This document shows positions 10,901 through 19,160 of a DNA stretch of 64,000 nt, piece by piece; the stretch's first letter is position 1, and every line of letters starts with the position of its first letter. The stretch spans positions 22,108 to 86,107 of the forward strand of contig JACPDY010000119.1 in the NCBI GenBank assembly GCA_016183775.1, read 5' to 3'. The notes beneath the pieces were generated by a model. The model worked only from the letters and a program-made list of their open reading frames with translations, was not told the DNA's origin and did not search any database. The position numbers and the translations under genes are program-made. This stretch comes from Bacteroidota bacterium. Lineage in GTDB: Bacteria; Bacteroidota; Bacteroidia; JABDFU01.

Positions 10901-13900
10901 GCTACCTCGGTCGTTGTGGTCGGGACATCGCTGGTGTTAACCGCTTCTGTGACTCAGACCGATCCGCTTTGTAATGCATTGTGTACCGGAACTGCTGATG
11001 TAGCTATGGGTGGTGGTACAAGTCCATATGTATTTACCTGGAGTAACGGTGCTGCAGCATCGTCTTCGTCAGGCCTTTGTGCAAACGCGTATACGGTAAG
11101 CGTCAGTGATGCGAATGGGTGTAACATTACTAAAGTAGTTACCATAACAGAGCCTGCGGCGATCATAACAACACCGGTTGTTATAACTGCAACCTGCGGT
11201 GTTTGTAACGGACAGATCAGCGTAGCCCCTTCCGGTGGAACAGGCACATATTCGTACACATGGGGAACAGGAGCAACTGCTCCAACCATTTCCGGACTTT
11301 GTGCAGGGGTATATGGGTTAGATATCGGCGATGCGAATGGATGTACCCAATCGTTCAATATTCCTCTTAATAATACCAATGGCCCATCAGCTTCTACTAT
11401 TGTTACAACTGATGTCACCTGCTTTGGTTCGAATGATGGTGCCGCAAATGTAACGCCCAATGGCGGTACACCTCCATATACATATTTATGGATATCAACC
11501 GGACAAACGATAAACACTGTTACAGGTTTGGCGGGAGGAGTTAATCTGGTGCAGATAACTGACGCCAACGGATGTATCCGTACAGATACTGCGAATATTG
11601 TTTCACCGACGCAGATTGTTCCGAACCAGGCAGTGACCAATGCGACATGCGGCTTAAGTGATGGACAGATCGTTGTTGCTCCTACAGGCGGAGCCGGAAC
11701 ATACACCTACTCATGGAGCGGAGGGTTCACAACTGCGACGATCACCGGCTTAAGTGCCGGAACGTATGATCTCACGATTACCGACGCTTCTTCCTGTACG
11801 CAAACAGCATCATTCCCTGTCAGCAATAATAATGCACCGGCGTTAACACTGGCCATACAAGACCTGGGATGTAATAGTATTTGTAACGGCAGTACAGTGG
11901 CGACACCATCAGGCGGACTTGCACCTTATGTAATGAGCTGGAGTACCGGTGCTACAGGCAATACAGCAAGTTCTCTTTGTGCGGGAACCTATACCGTATC
12001 AGTTACTGATGCGAATGCTTGCATGACCATTAGTACAGTTGTTATCTCCGAACCTGCTGCTTTAACATTAACGGCTCCCGCTACATCACAGGCTTCCTGC
12101 TCCGCTGCCTGTAACGGAACAGCTGCCGCTTTGCCAATAGGTGGTACCCTGCCATATTCGTATTCATGGAGCATGGGTCCGACAGCCGCTACGGTTGCTA
12201 ATTTATGTTCAGGCACCTATTTTATTGTGGTTACAGATGCAAATGGCTGTAACGCAACACAGGCAATAACAATTGTGCCATCAGCGGCACCGTTTACAGT
12301 TACACCGACTTTAACTAATGCCACCTGTGGCCTTTGTGATGGACAAGCCGCTGTAATTGCCAGTGGCGGCACCCTGCCTTATAATTATTTATGGAGCAAT
12401 GGTGCCACGGGAGCTACTGTTAACTCATTGTGTGCCGCAGTGTATTCGATAGATCTGACAGACGCAAACGGATGCTCTGCAAGTTTCTTTATTCCGATAA
12501 GTAATACCGGCGGACCAACAGGCTCAGGTAAATCCGTGACAAACATTTTGTGTAATGGTCAATGTAGCGGCGGAGCTTCCGTTGCTCCTGTTGGAGGAAC
12601 CGCACCTTTTACTTATTTATGGCTTCCATCTGGCGATACCGGACAAACTATATCTAATCTCTGTTCGGGAACGGGCTTTGTTCAGATCACAGATGCCAAT
12701 GGATGTATCTTAACCGATACAGTTGACATTACCGAACCAATGGCTTTTGCAACGAACGAAAATATTACTCAGCCAACGGCCTGCAGCGTGAACGACGGGG
12801 CTATTACGTTAAGTCCTTCCGGCGGTACTGCTCCATACACATACACATGGAGTAACGCGGCAACATCTGCGACTCAGACAAATCTTGGAGCCGGACTGTA
12901 TACAGTGACAATTACAGATGCCGCAGGCTGTGCCCAATCTACGGTCGTTGCAATAAATAATGTTTCAGCACCTGTTCTTGCCGGAACGTCCGGGAACGTA
13001 TCCTGTGCCGGCAGTTGCGATGGATACGCTGCAATATCCGCCATGGGCGGAGTTTTGCCATATACATACTTATGGAATAATACTCCGCCTTCATCAATTG
13101 ATACTGCCATAGGGTTGTGCCAGGGGACCTATTTTGTTCAGGTCACCGATGCGGCAGGCTGTCTGATCACTTCGTCCGTAACCATTACTGAGCCGAGTCC
13201 GTTAATGTTGAATTCGCCAGTAAAAACAGATGCAAGCTGTATAGCAGTTTGTAATGGTTCGGCAACAGTCCTTCCTGCCGGCGGGACCTTGCCTTATGTA
13301 TACAGCTGGAGCAACGCTTCAACTTCATCGGGTATTGGTAGTTTATGTGTAGGCAATTATTCTGTTACTGTTACAGATGTTGCAGGTTGTTCCCTAGTGC
13401 AGGTAATATCGGTTGATGAAAATTTAACACCAATAGTTATTACAAGTGCTGTAACAAACCCGACCTGTGGCATATGCAATGGAACGGCCTCTGTGAACGT
13501 TGTGGGTGGGAATGCGCCATTCTCATACCTATGGAGTAATGGTTCAACAAGCAGTTCAACTGACAGCCTTTGTGCAGGAGTATATTCTATTGATATTGCT
13601 GATGGAGTTGGTTGTCAGTCAAGTTTCAGTTTACCGGTAAGTAATACAGGCGCGCCAACTGCTTCGGGTAGAGTAGTAACTGATGCAACCTGTTTTGGGT
13701 CCTGCAATGGATCTGCTTCTGTTAGCCCGATTGGCGGAACACTGCCTTATACTTATAGCTGGCTTCCTTCCGGACAAACTGCCGCTACTGCGTCAGGATT
13801 ATGTGCAGGTTTGGGATTTGTTGAGGTCGCCGATTCAAATGGCTGCATACTGGTCGATTCAATTCTTGTCGGATCGCCTTCCCAGATCAGTATTGCGGGA

Positions 13901-15565
13901 GTAACTACTGATCCGACTTCATGTAATGTAAACGATGGGTCCATTGCGCTTACCGTTTCAGGGGGAGCAGGTACTTATACATATGCATGGAGTAATTCAG
14001 GTACAGGGACTACCCAGATTAATATTGGCGGGGGAACTTATGGTGTTACTGTAACTGATGCATCAGGATGTACACAAACGACGGTAATTTCATTGAATGA
14101 TAAATTCGCCCCGGTGCTTTCCGATAGTTCTGTAAACGTAAGTTGCTTTGGAAAATGTGATGGTAAAGCGATTGTAAGGGCCAATGGAGGTACGCAGCCA
14201 TATACTTACTCATGGAGCGATACCCCGTCATCGGTAATTGATACCGCCAAGACGTTATGTGCAGGCACCTATTTCGTTCAGGTAACCGATAATGTAGGGT
14301 GTAAGATCTCCTCATCTGTTACAATAACCGAACCATCCGTACTTAACTTATCTATTTCAGGTACAACGAAGGAAAAATGTATTGGCAGTTGTGATGGCAG
14401 CATTACAGCAGTCCCTTCAGGTGGTTTATTCCCATACATGTTCTCCTGGTCTTCCTTTACCGGAACAACTTCGGTTGCAAGTCCTTTGTGTAAAGGCCAA
14501 TATTCTTTTACGTTAACTGATGCAAATGGCTGCACGGTTCAGCATACGGATAGCGTGCAGTCGCCTGCGCCAATGGTTGTTGTTAAAACTCCTGTTGATG
14601 CGAACTGTAACAATACCAATGATGGTTCTGTGACCATTTCAGTGACTGGTGGTGTGGGAACATATACATATAACTGGAAAGGGCCTGGTGCGTTTACATC
14701 CGGCAGCCAGAATCTTGCTGGGCTATATGCCGGTTCCTATCCGGTAACAATAACCGATGCTAATGGATGTCAGAAACTGGATACAGCGGCTGTGAACGCA
14801 ACAATTAATGTTATTGCTAAAGCAGGTAATGACACTTCGTTCTGCCTGGGAGGTTCGATTATTCTTAGCGGGGATAGTTCTCTGCCGATAACCGGAACCA
14901 CCTATCAATGGCTGCAAATGCCAGCATTAACTAATATCGGAAACGATTCAACTGTAACCCTTACCCCGCCAGCCGGTACATCCAACTACATGTTAGTGGC
15001 AATAAACGGTGTTTGTTCGGATACAGATACTGTTGTAGTGTCAGCAAATCCTTTGCCGGTTGTGGATGCCGGAGCCGACAAGACCATATTCTCTTTGCAA
15101 AGCACAATGATTGGAGGCGCTCCGACTTCTATTGCTTCAGGAGCTTCATTTAGCTGGACTCCAGGTAAGGAATTAACCGATAGCACAGCTGCGAATCCTG
15201 AAGCGTCACCGCTTACTACGACACTTTACAAAGTTGTTGTCAGAGATGCGAATGGTTGTGTTGCAAGTGATACTGTACGGTTGACCGTGTTGCCCGAGAT
15301 CGTTTTTAACAATGGTATAACACCAAATGGCGATGGTAAAAACGAAACATGGATAATTGATAATATACAGAAATTCCCGAAATGTGTAGTTGAAGTATAT
15401 AACCGCTGGGGAGATCTTTTGTTCAGCTCAACCGGGTATGGAACACCCTGGGATGGCAGGTATAATGGCAAGGATCTGCCCGTAGGAACATACTATTATG
15501 TGATAAAATTAAATGATCCATTGTTCCCTGATGCGTTCACCGGACCTATAACAATTATGCGTTAA
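4946..15565 (+). CDS. Giant SprB-like T9SS-secreted repeat adhesin
   Basis: A cell-surface protein of 3,539 residues. The order is: signal peptide (about 1-20); an N-terminal domain starting RYWVGGTGAWSD (about 22-250), common on Bacteroidota surface proteins; 40 SprB-type repeats by hand count (about 255-3290); one or two Ig/PKD-like domains (about 3290-3450); and a gliding-motility-associated CHU_C/type B sorting domain (about 3453-3539, with NGITPNGDGKNETW, VYNRWGDLLF and PVGTYYYVIKL). The start is TTG: no in-frame ATG lies near the signal peptide. SprB of Flavobacterium johnsoniae is a mobile adhesin used in gliding and is exported by T9SS; here adhesion or gliding is inferred by similarity. 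The PorP/SprF gene follows directly. Confidence 0.93.
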   Translation: MKKVILIVHLFLFCVFAGHSADRYWVGGTGAWSDVSHWSVANGGVGGASVPTSQDNTFFTSLSFPGSGQSVAIDGLASCADIYFNGIQSNTSIEGSTGSLLSVYGSMKLNKELLYNFKGDLVFKSETASFLNSAGVVIKSDIYVDLNGGTLNLTDNLTTSPASTIYFKSGIFSTSSKTVNCGSFIAQGNLSRSLQLNKSSMIIHNNWLLNEADNLTLEASKAQVVLVNKLSTSNFQSQKFPYGKVRTMQAMAFSVVITEIVLNKCAGDCKSKMVATVSGGTGPYNYTWVLPDGSTVIHGPTASTTDTLTGVCEGKFYSIFAEDTFDGTIVSDSKQAQSFSPIGIAPTSTATKCFGSCDGRATAISVGGTNPVTFVWSNAFTGAINNNICAGTYTVTATDANGCTASNTTTVNQPTVLALVGGSTNVTCFGLCNGTASVSASGGTVPYTYSWSNSSAATGLAGLCPATYTVTVTDKNACSKTYSPTITQPAAALTASTVKVNVTCFSKCDGSTTITPVGGTIPYTYSWSNGATNAALTLLCAANYTCTVTDANGCTTTSSAAITEPTALVTAPTGTNVTCFGACNGTVNANPSGGSLPYTYSWGPGGATAVTAASLCPATYTVTLTDSKGCTSTSTVAITEPGVLAANATKTDITCNSLCNGSVGATPSGGTTPFSFAWSNGSTAATQFGLCVGGFTVTVIDANSCTKTGAVSVNQPATLSITRLITNASCNGICDGAINTTTNGGTTPYTYAWSSGQVTANLSALCDAGYTVTVTDANNCTATTSATITEPVAVTASIATTPVSCDLSCNATAAASAGGGTAPYTYLWSTLATTVSINGLCAASYTVTITDSKNCSATSTTTITQPAPLTISLTPTNVSCSGLCNGSVSATPGGGTTAYTYSWSSGGTAQTISALCVGGYTLTLTDANGCTATSNVTITAPSVVSVVINASNMTCSGLCNGSATANPGGGTPAYTYNWSTGSTSQTISALCQATYTVTVTDNGGCQTTQTVTITQPTALNASFTSSASSCGVCNGTGTANPSGGSPGYNYTWSDSQSTPTAVGLCVGTYTVTVSDINACTATGTVAVAPTVLITVTTSSINLSCFGSCDGIATANAIGGVLPYTYNWSNTETTQSVTGLCSGSYTVTVTDAAACSSTSTAVFLDPAVIVPNVSKTDATCNGICDGTAVSAPSGGAGGYSYTWSNAATSATVSALCAATYTVTVTDANACTQTSTVTITQPSSLNDNEVVATATCGNCDGTIGVSPSGGSAAYTYAWAGPGAFSATSQNVSGLCIGTYTLTLTAGGTCQSIFNYSISNTAGPSLTKVRTNTLCNGNCDGTATVTPAGTPGFTYNWSTGSTAQTVNGLCAASYTLSVTDGIGCVTVDTLLIKQPSKISPNQVSADITCGGAADGAIILVPAGGTPVYTFSWSNTATTSTITNLAPGPYTFTVTDANGCDSINTVTITEPSVLSASTIATDVTCKGACNGGAFAAEAGGTSPYDYSWSSGALLNIAINLCPNTYTVTVTDANNCTATSTAVVTEPALALTAATGETDVSCNGGSDGTTFVNASGGTPGYSYTWVPGGQTGATATALFAGSYNVTVTDANGCTTVGGIVVNQPAVLSFTVNQVDVSCNSACDGTANVTVAGGTAPFNYLWSNAATGQTVTGLCLGSYTVTATDSKGCTNSKIVTITEPSTLLANVTGTDPSCLSATSGSATSAPAGGTVPYTYNWSNGALTQTINSLAAGSYTVTVTDSNGCTDTQSVTLIPPVPITIVQAVSDANCGACDGTIDVTVSGGTPGYSYLWNSGATAPTLSALCAGNYSLTITDVNTCTSAFVIAVNNTGGPTGETVVTTDNICSTDCNGTVTVTPIGGTTPYTYLWTDVANTSNARTGLCVGSYTLVVTDANGCIRNSPVTITSPAPLVISVSLTNETCSGKCDGVITLSAAGGGGGYVYSWNSGATGAVQSSLCAGTYSVTLTDANSCTATSVVVVGTSLVLTASVTQTDPLCNALCTGTADVAMGGGTSPYVFTWSNGAAASSSSGLCANAYTVSVSDANGCNITKVVTITEPAAIITTPVVITATCGVCNGQISVAPSGGTGTYSYTWGTGATAPTISGLCAGVYGLDIGDANGCTQSFNIPLNNTNGPSASTIVTTDVTCFGSNDGAANVTPNGGTPPYTYLWISTGQTINTVTGLAGGVNLVQITDANGCIRTDTANIVSPTQIVPNQAVTNATCGLSDGQIVVAPTGGAGTYTYSWSGGFTTATITGLSAGTYDLTITDASSCTQTASFPVSNNNAPALTLAIQDLGCNSICNGSTVATPSGGLAPYVMSWSTGATGNTASSLCAGTYTVSVTDANACMTISTVVISEPAALTLTAPATSQASCSAACNGTAAALPIGGTLPYSYSWSMGPTAATVANLCSGTYFIVVTDANGCNATQAITIVPSAAPFTVTPTLTNATCGLCDGQAAVIASGGTLPYNYLWSNGATGATVNSLCAAVYSIDLTDANGCSASFFIPISNTGGPTGSGKSVTNILCNGQCSGGASVAPVGGTAPFTYLWLPSGDTGQTISNLCSGTGFVQITDANGCILTDTVDITEPMAFATNENITQPTACSVNDGAITLSPSGGTAPYTYTWSNAATSATQTNLGAGLYTVTITDAAGCAQSTVVAINNVSAPVLAGTSGNVSCAGSCDGYAAISAMGGVLPYTYLWNNTPPSSIDTAIGLCQGTYFVQVTDAAGCLITSSVTITEPSPLMLNSPVKTDASCIAVCNGSATVLPAGGTLPYVYSWSNASTSSGIGSLCVGNYSVTVTDVAGCSLVQVISVDENLTPIVITSAVTNPTCGICNGTASVNVVGGNAPFSYLWSNGSTSSSTDSLCAGVYSIDIADGVGCQSSFSLPVSNTGAPTASGRVVTDATCFGSCNGSASVSPIGGTLPYTYSWLPSGQTAATASGLCAGLGFVEVADSNGCILVDSILVGSPSQISIAGVTTDPTSCNVNDGSIALTVSGGAGTYTYAWSNSGTGTTQINIGGGTYGVTVTDASGCTQTTVISLNDKFAPVLSDSSVNVSCFGKCDGKAIVRANGGTQPYTYSWSDTPSSVIDTAKTLCAGTYFVQVTDNVGCKISSSVTITEPSVLNLSISGTTKEKCIGSCDGSITAVPSGGLFPYMFSWSSFTGTTSVASPLCKGQYSFTLTDANGCTVQHTDSVQSPAPMVVVKTPVDANCNNTNDGSVTISVTGGVGTYTYNWKGPGAFTSGSQNLAGLYAGSYPVTITDANGCQKLDTAAVNATINVIAKAGNDTSFCLGGSIILSGDSSLPITGTTYQWLQMPALTNIGNDSTVTLTPPAGTSNYMLVAINGVCSDTDTVVVSANPLPVVDAGADKTIFSLQSTMIGGAPTSIASGASFSWTPGKELTDSTAANPEASPLTTTLYKVVVRDANGCVASDTVRLTVLPEIVFNNGITPNGDGKNETWIIDNIQKFPKCVVEVYNRWGDLLFSSTGYGTPWDGRYNGKDLPVGTYYYVIKLNDPLFPDAFTGPITIMR
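5715..14810 (+). repeat. Array of 40 SprB-type repeats within the adhesin gene
   Basis: Each repeat is about 70-78 residues and follows the pattern T-x-V-T-C-x3-C-N/D-G-T, then GGTxPYTYxWSxG, then GLCxGTYTVTVTDANGC, then a linker of ITEPxxL or SNTGGPT type. At the DNA level the copies have diverged well, so this is an old, protein-level array rather than a fresh minisatellite. Ordinary repeats carry four cysteines; eight repeats carry only two. Confidence 0.9.
11160..14575 (+). repeat. Three tandem five-repeat super-units in the adhesin
   Basis: Repeats 25-29, 30-34 and 35-39 follow the same order of subtypes: a CGxC repeat with an NTxGP linker; a repeat with WLPSG/WISTG and FVQITDANGCI; a repeat with C-x2-[SN]DG-type cysteine loss; then two four-cysteine repeats. 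First-cysteine codons of the unit starts are at 11195, 12326 and 13466, giving periods of 1,131 and 1,140 nt. Boundaries are approximate. Confidence 0.75.
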
Positions 15566-15582
15566 TGATTAATAATTATCTA

Positions 15583-16485
15583 ATGAGGCGGTTAATACAT
15601 ATCCTGATAGTGGCACTTGTTTTGTCAGGTGTATCAAAGGCTCAGCAATTGCCGCAGTTCACTAATTACATGATCAATGATTATGTAATTAACCCTGCCC
15701 TTAGCGGAACAAAAGATTATTTTGAGGTAAAGTCAAACAACCGCTATCAATGGGTTGGAATTACCGATGCCCCCCGCACATTTACGCTAAGCGCCAATGG
15801 TCCGTATAAATCAAAGAATATGGGTTACGGAGGGTATGTATTTACTGATATCACCGGACCTACACGCAGAATAGGTTTGACATTAAGCTACGCCTACCAT
15901 TTAAAACTGAATGAAGCCTATAAGCTGTCGCTGGGTTTAAATGGTGGTTTGTTGCAATTTTCAGTTGATGGTTCAAAAATAACTTTGCGTGACCAGAATG
16001 ACCTTGCTTTAAGTGGTGGTATGCAATCAGTCATTGTACCTGATTTTGGTTTTGGAGCCATGCTGCGTCACGATAAATTTTACGCTGGAGTCTCTGTTCC
16101 TCAGCTTTATCAAAGCAAACTTAAATTTTTTGATTATACTACATCAACACTCAGCAAACTGGCTACTCACTTTTATGCAATGGGCGGGTATAGGTACGAT
16201 CTGAATGATAAAATCCGTCTGGAGCCAAGTGTATTGATAAAATATGTTTCTCCTGCTCCGGTTAAGGTAGATATTGGTGTACGGGCAATTTACAAAGAAA
16301 TGATATGGGCAGGTGTGGCTTACCGCACTAAAGATGCCATCACAGCACTTGTCGGTTATACCTATCAAAACTACCTGACGTTTGCTTATGCGTACGATAT
16401 GACAACTACCAACCTGCGCAATTATTCAACAGGCACACATGAAATAATGTTCGGTCTGCGATTTAATAATAAGCCCAAGACTTAA
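15583..16485 (+). CDS. PorP/SprF-family T9SS outer-membrane protein
   Basis: A protein of about 300 residues. From this ATG it has a standard signal peptide (MRRLIHILIVALVLSGVSKA); an in-frame ATG 18 bases upstream overlaps the adhesin stop codon and would only lengthen the charged end. The mature start QQLPQFTNYMINDYVINPAL and the following NRYQWVGITDAPRTFTLSAN are signatures of the PorP/SprF family. In Flavobacterium, SprF is needed to secrete SprB, and genes of this family commonly sit behind giant type B cargo. Here it most likely anchors or helps export the adhesin encoded directly upstream, with which it is surely cotranscribed. Confidence 0.92.
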   Translation: MRRLIHILIVALVLSGVSKAQQLPQFTNYMINDYVINPALSGTKDYFEVKSNNRYQWVGITDAPRTFTLSANGPYKSKNMGYGGYVFTDITGPTRRIGLTLSYAYHLKLNEAYKLSLGLNGGLLQFSVDGSKITLRDQNDLALSGGMQSVIVPDFGFGAMLRHDKFYAGVSVPQLYQSKLKFFDYTTSTLSKLATHFYAMGGYRYDLNDKIRLEPSVLIKYVSPAPVKVDIGVRAIYKEMIWAGVAYRTKDAITALVGYTYQNYLTFAYAYDMTTTNLRNYSTGTHEIMFGLRFNNKPKT

Positions 16486-16490
16486 GCACA

Positions 16491-17774
16491 CTATTTCAAC
16501 AGTAGCTGATGTAGTATTTCTCCAAAGCGGTAAACATCTTCAAATGAATTATAGAGAGGTACCGGTGCAATGCGTATTACATTCGGTTCGCGCCAATCTG
16601 CTATTACGCCTTTTGAGGTAAGTTTTTGAAAAAGCTCTTTCCCGTTTCCATGCGCAACGATTGAAAGCTGGCATCCCTGTGTGATCGATGAATTTACAGG
16701 TGTTATTATTTCAAGATGCTGTCCCTTGTCCTTCGTTCTGTTATTAATTTCTCCGATAACAAATGCCAGGTAATTGGTGAGTTTTGAGCTCTTGGCTGTC
16801 AACGCATTCATCCCTGCATTTTCGAAAATGTCAAGCGCTGCTTTGTGCGCGGCCATGGTTAATACGGGTACATTGCTTACCTGCCAGCCTTCCGCAGTTG
16901 GAATAGGGGTGAAGGTCTTCTCCATTTTAAAGCGCTTGTTTTTATCATGCCCCCACCAGCCGGCAAAGCGTGGTAAATTTGCCAGGTGGTGTCGTTGATG
17001 AATAAAAGCTCCGCCTACACTGCCCGGCCCGGAATTTAAATATTTGTATGAGCACCAGGCCGCAAAATCAATACCCCAGTCGTGGAGCGCTAATTTGATG
17101 TTCCCGATGGCATGCGCCAGGTCAAACCCGACCACTACTCCTGCACTATGGCCGGCTTCGGCAATAGATCTCATGTCAAATACCTGTCCGCTGAAATAAT
17201 TCACACCTCCGATAAATACAAGTGCCAGTTCGTCTTTATGCATTTCAATGGCAGCTAAAATATCTTCATTACGAATGGTGTATTCGCCTTCTCTTGGAGC
17301 AACTTCTATAATGGCTTCATCAGGATCATACCCATGGTAACTTACCTGTGAAGCAATTAAATACTGATCGGATGGAAACGCTTTTGCTTCGCATAAAATT
17401 TTGTAGCGTGCAGCAGTTGGCCTGTAAAATGAAACAAACAGAAAATGAATATTGCTTGTCAGCTGATTCATTGCAACTACTTCTTCGGGTTTTGCTCCAA
17501 CCAATTTTGCCAATGGTTTGGAAAGTAACTCATGGTAGGAATACCACGGATTTTTAGCTTCAAAATGTCCTTCAACACCAAACTTCGCCCAATCGTTTAA
17601 CTCCTGCAGAATATATTTTTGTGTATTTTTTGGTTGTAATCCCAACGAATTACCGGTAAAATAGATCACATTTTTTCCTTTGTGTTTTGGAAATAAAAAC
17701 TGGTTGCGGTACTTCTTTAGCGGATCTTTTGCATCAAGTTTTTTGGCGAACTGTAATGTATTTTCGTATTTCAT
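16491..17774 (-). CDS. kynU: Kynureninase
   Basis: A PLP enzyme of 427 residues (usual family length about 420) that cleaves kynurenine or 3-hydroxykynurenine to anthranilate or 3-hydroxyanthranilate plus alanine, in tryptophan degradation and NAD synthesis. Visible signatures are GNSLGLQPK near residue 42, the PLP-contacting [10 protein letters not shown] (Asp218, His221) and the lysine motif [11 protein letters not shown] (Lys244). The gene converges on the PorP/SprF gene with only 5 bases between the stop codons. On the minus strand a TATCTTTG box at 17829-17822 could drive it. No other kynurenine-pathway gene is visible in the window. Confidence 0.93.
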   Translation of the reverse strand: MKYENTLQFAKKLDAKDPLKKYRNQFLFPKHKGKNVIYFTGNSLGLQPKNTQKYILQELNDWAKFGVEGHFEAKNPWYSYHELLSKPLAKLVGAKPEEVVAMNQLTSNIHFLFVSFYRPTAARYKILCEAKAFPSDQYLIASQVSYHGYDPDEAIIEVAPREGEYTIRNEDILAAIEMHKDELALVFIGGVNYFSGQVFDMRSIAEAGHSAGVVVGFDLAHAIGNIKLALHDWGIDFAAWCSYKYLNSGPGSVGGAFIHQRHHLANLPRFAGWWGHDKNKRFKMEKTFTPIPTAEGWQVSNVPVLTMAAHKAALDIFENAGMNALTAKSSKLTNYLAFVIGEINNRTKDKGQHLEIITPVNSSITQGCQLSIVAHGNGKELFQKLTSKGVIADWREPNVIRIAPVPLYNSFEDVYRFGEILHQLLLK

Positions 17775-17808
17775 GCTGATTAATATTTTTCTTCGTAAGA
17801 AAGATACG

Positions 17809-17837
17809 TTGGGTTGAGGCCCAAAGATATATATTTG
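17809..17837 (+). promoter_or_regulatory. hemL promoter, overlapping the kynU -7 box
   Basis: TTG at 17809, an 18-base spacer and TATATTTG at 17830 match the Bacteroidota promoter pattern. The octamer TATCTTTG on the minus strand (17829-17822) fits a -7 box for the divergent kynU. The two -7 boxes abut, so the two promoters probably exclude each other. The position also argues that hemL starts at the ATG at 17859. Confidence 0.5.
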
Positions 17838-17858
17838 TATAGCAAAAGTGGAAAAGTC

Positions 17859-19160
17859 ATGAAGAGAGACAGATCAAATGCCTTGTATGAAAAGGCCAAA
17901 TCGTATTTTCCTGGCGGAGTCAATAGCCCGGTGCGGGCATTTCGTTCGGTTGGCGGAACTCCTCTTTTTATCAAGCGGGGAAAGGGCTCGCACATTTGGG
18001 ATGCCGATGGGAATGAGTTCATTGATTATTGCTGTTCCTGGGGTCCATTGATATTGGGGCACGCTAACCCAAAAGTTGTGAATGCAATTAAGCATACCGT
18101 TGAGAATGGCAGCTCATTCGGGGCGCCGACGGAGTTGGAAAACGAGTTGGCAGAATTAATATTAAGTAACAATAAGTACATAGAAAAACTGCGTTTTGTA
18201 AGTTCCGGGACAGAGGCTGTGATGAGTGCAATCCGTTTGGCACGCGGATTCACAAGGCGCAATAAAATTTTAAAATTTGAAGGATGTTACCATGGACACA
18301 GTGATTCCCTCTTGGTAAAAGCAGGCTCCGGTCTGGTTACTTTTGGAAATACCTCATCGGCTGGCGTGCCTAAAAGTTTTGTGGATGAAACCATTGTTGT
18401 TTCATTGAATAATAAAGCAGCGGTTGAAGAGGCCTTTGCCAAATTTAAAAATGAAATAGCCTGTATCATCATTGAACCCATACCGGCTAATAATGGCTTG
18501 TTGCTGCAGGATAAAGAGTATCTGCAATTTCTGCGCGAAATATGTACTGTTAATAAATCGCTTCTTGTTTTTGATGAAGTGATAAGCGGCTTTCGTATTG
18601 GCTTTACAGGTGCTGCCGGTTATTATAACATACAGCCGGATATTATTACTTACGGGAAAATTATTGGAGGCGGCTTGCCTGTTGGTGCTTATGGAGCAAG
18701 TGCTGAGATCATGAGCAATATATCGCCTGATGGCGATGTGTACCAGGCCGGTACTCTTAGTGGAAATCCCGTTGCCATGGCGGCAGGGCTGGCGCAGCTG
18801 AAGGAATGTTTAAAGCCCGGCTTCTATAAGGACCTCGAAATGAAAGTTGTTTTTTTGTTTGATCAGATAAAGCAAAACCTGAAACCCGGAAGTTTTAATC
18901 TTCAACTTTTTTCCATTGGATCGATCTTTTGGATTGCATTTACGGATAAGCAAAAAATTCAGGCTGCTGAACAGATCGATCCCGATAGTATGAAGCATTT
19001 CAAATTGCTGCATCGCGAACTGCTCGAACTAGGTGTATACCTGGGGCCGTCAGGATATGAAGTGGGATTTGTTTCAGAGGCGCATAGCGAGGTCGACCTG
19101 ATGAAAACCGCTTATGCTTTTATCGAAGCATTAAATAAAATTACAAGAATATATCAGTAA
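17859..19160 (+). CDS. hemL: Glutamate-1-semialdehyde 2,1-aminomutase
   Basis: A PLP enzyme of 433 residues that converts glutamate-1-semialdehyde to 5-aminolevulinate in C5-pathway tetrapyrrole synthesis. Signatures: [18 protein letters not shown] near the N-terminus, [18 protein letters not shown] (about 115-132), GCYHGHSD (about 142), [10 protein letters not shown] (about 237) and the PLP lysine in [16 protein letters not shown] (Lys267). The frame is open 15 codons further up to a TTG, but the ATG chosen matches the family start and lies about 20 bases after the promoter -7 box. Its last 30 bases overlap the convergent UbiA-like gene. Confidence 0.95.
   Translation: MKRDRSNALYEKAKSYFPGGVNSPVRAFRSVGGTPLFIKRGKGSHIWDADGNEFIDYCCSWGPLILGHANPKVVNAIKHTVENGSSFGAPTELENELAELILSNNKYIEKLRFVSSGTEAVMSAIRLARGFTRRNKILKFEGCYHGHSDSLLVKAGSGLVTFGNTSSAGVPKSFVDETIVVSLNNKAAVEEAFAKFKNEIACIIIEPIPANNGLLLQDKEYLQFLREICTVNKSLLVFDEVISGFRIGFTGAAGYYNIQPDIITYGKIIGGGLPVGAYGASAEIMSNISPDGDVYQAGTLSGNPVAMAAGLAQLKECLKPGFYKDLEMKVVFLFDQIKQNLKPGSFNLQLFSIGSIFWIAFTDKQKIQAAEQIDPDSMKHFKLLHRELLELGVYLGPSGYEVGFVSEAHSEVDLMKTAYAFIEALNKITRIYQ

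Noticed and set aside
10954..11706. Long minus-strand open frame of 250 codons inside the adhesin gene, and several similar ones
   Set aside because: They mirror the repeat codon usage (few stops on the complementary strand), have no start signals and repeat the same pattern; shadows of the adhesin.
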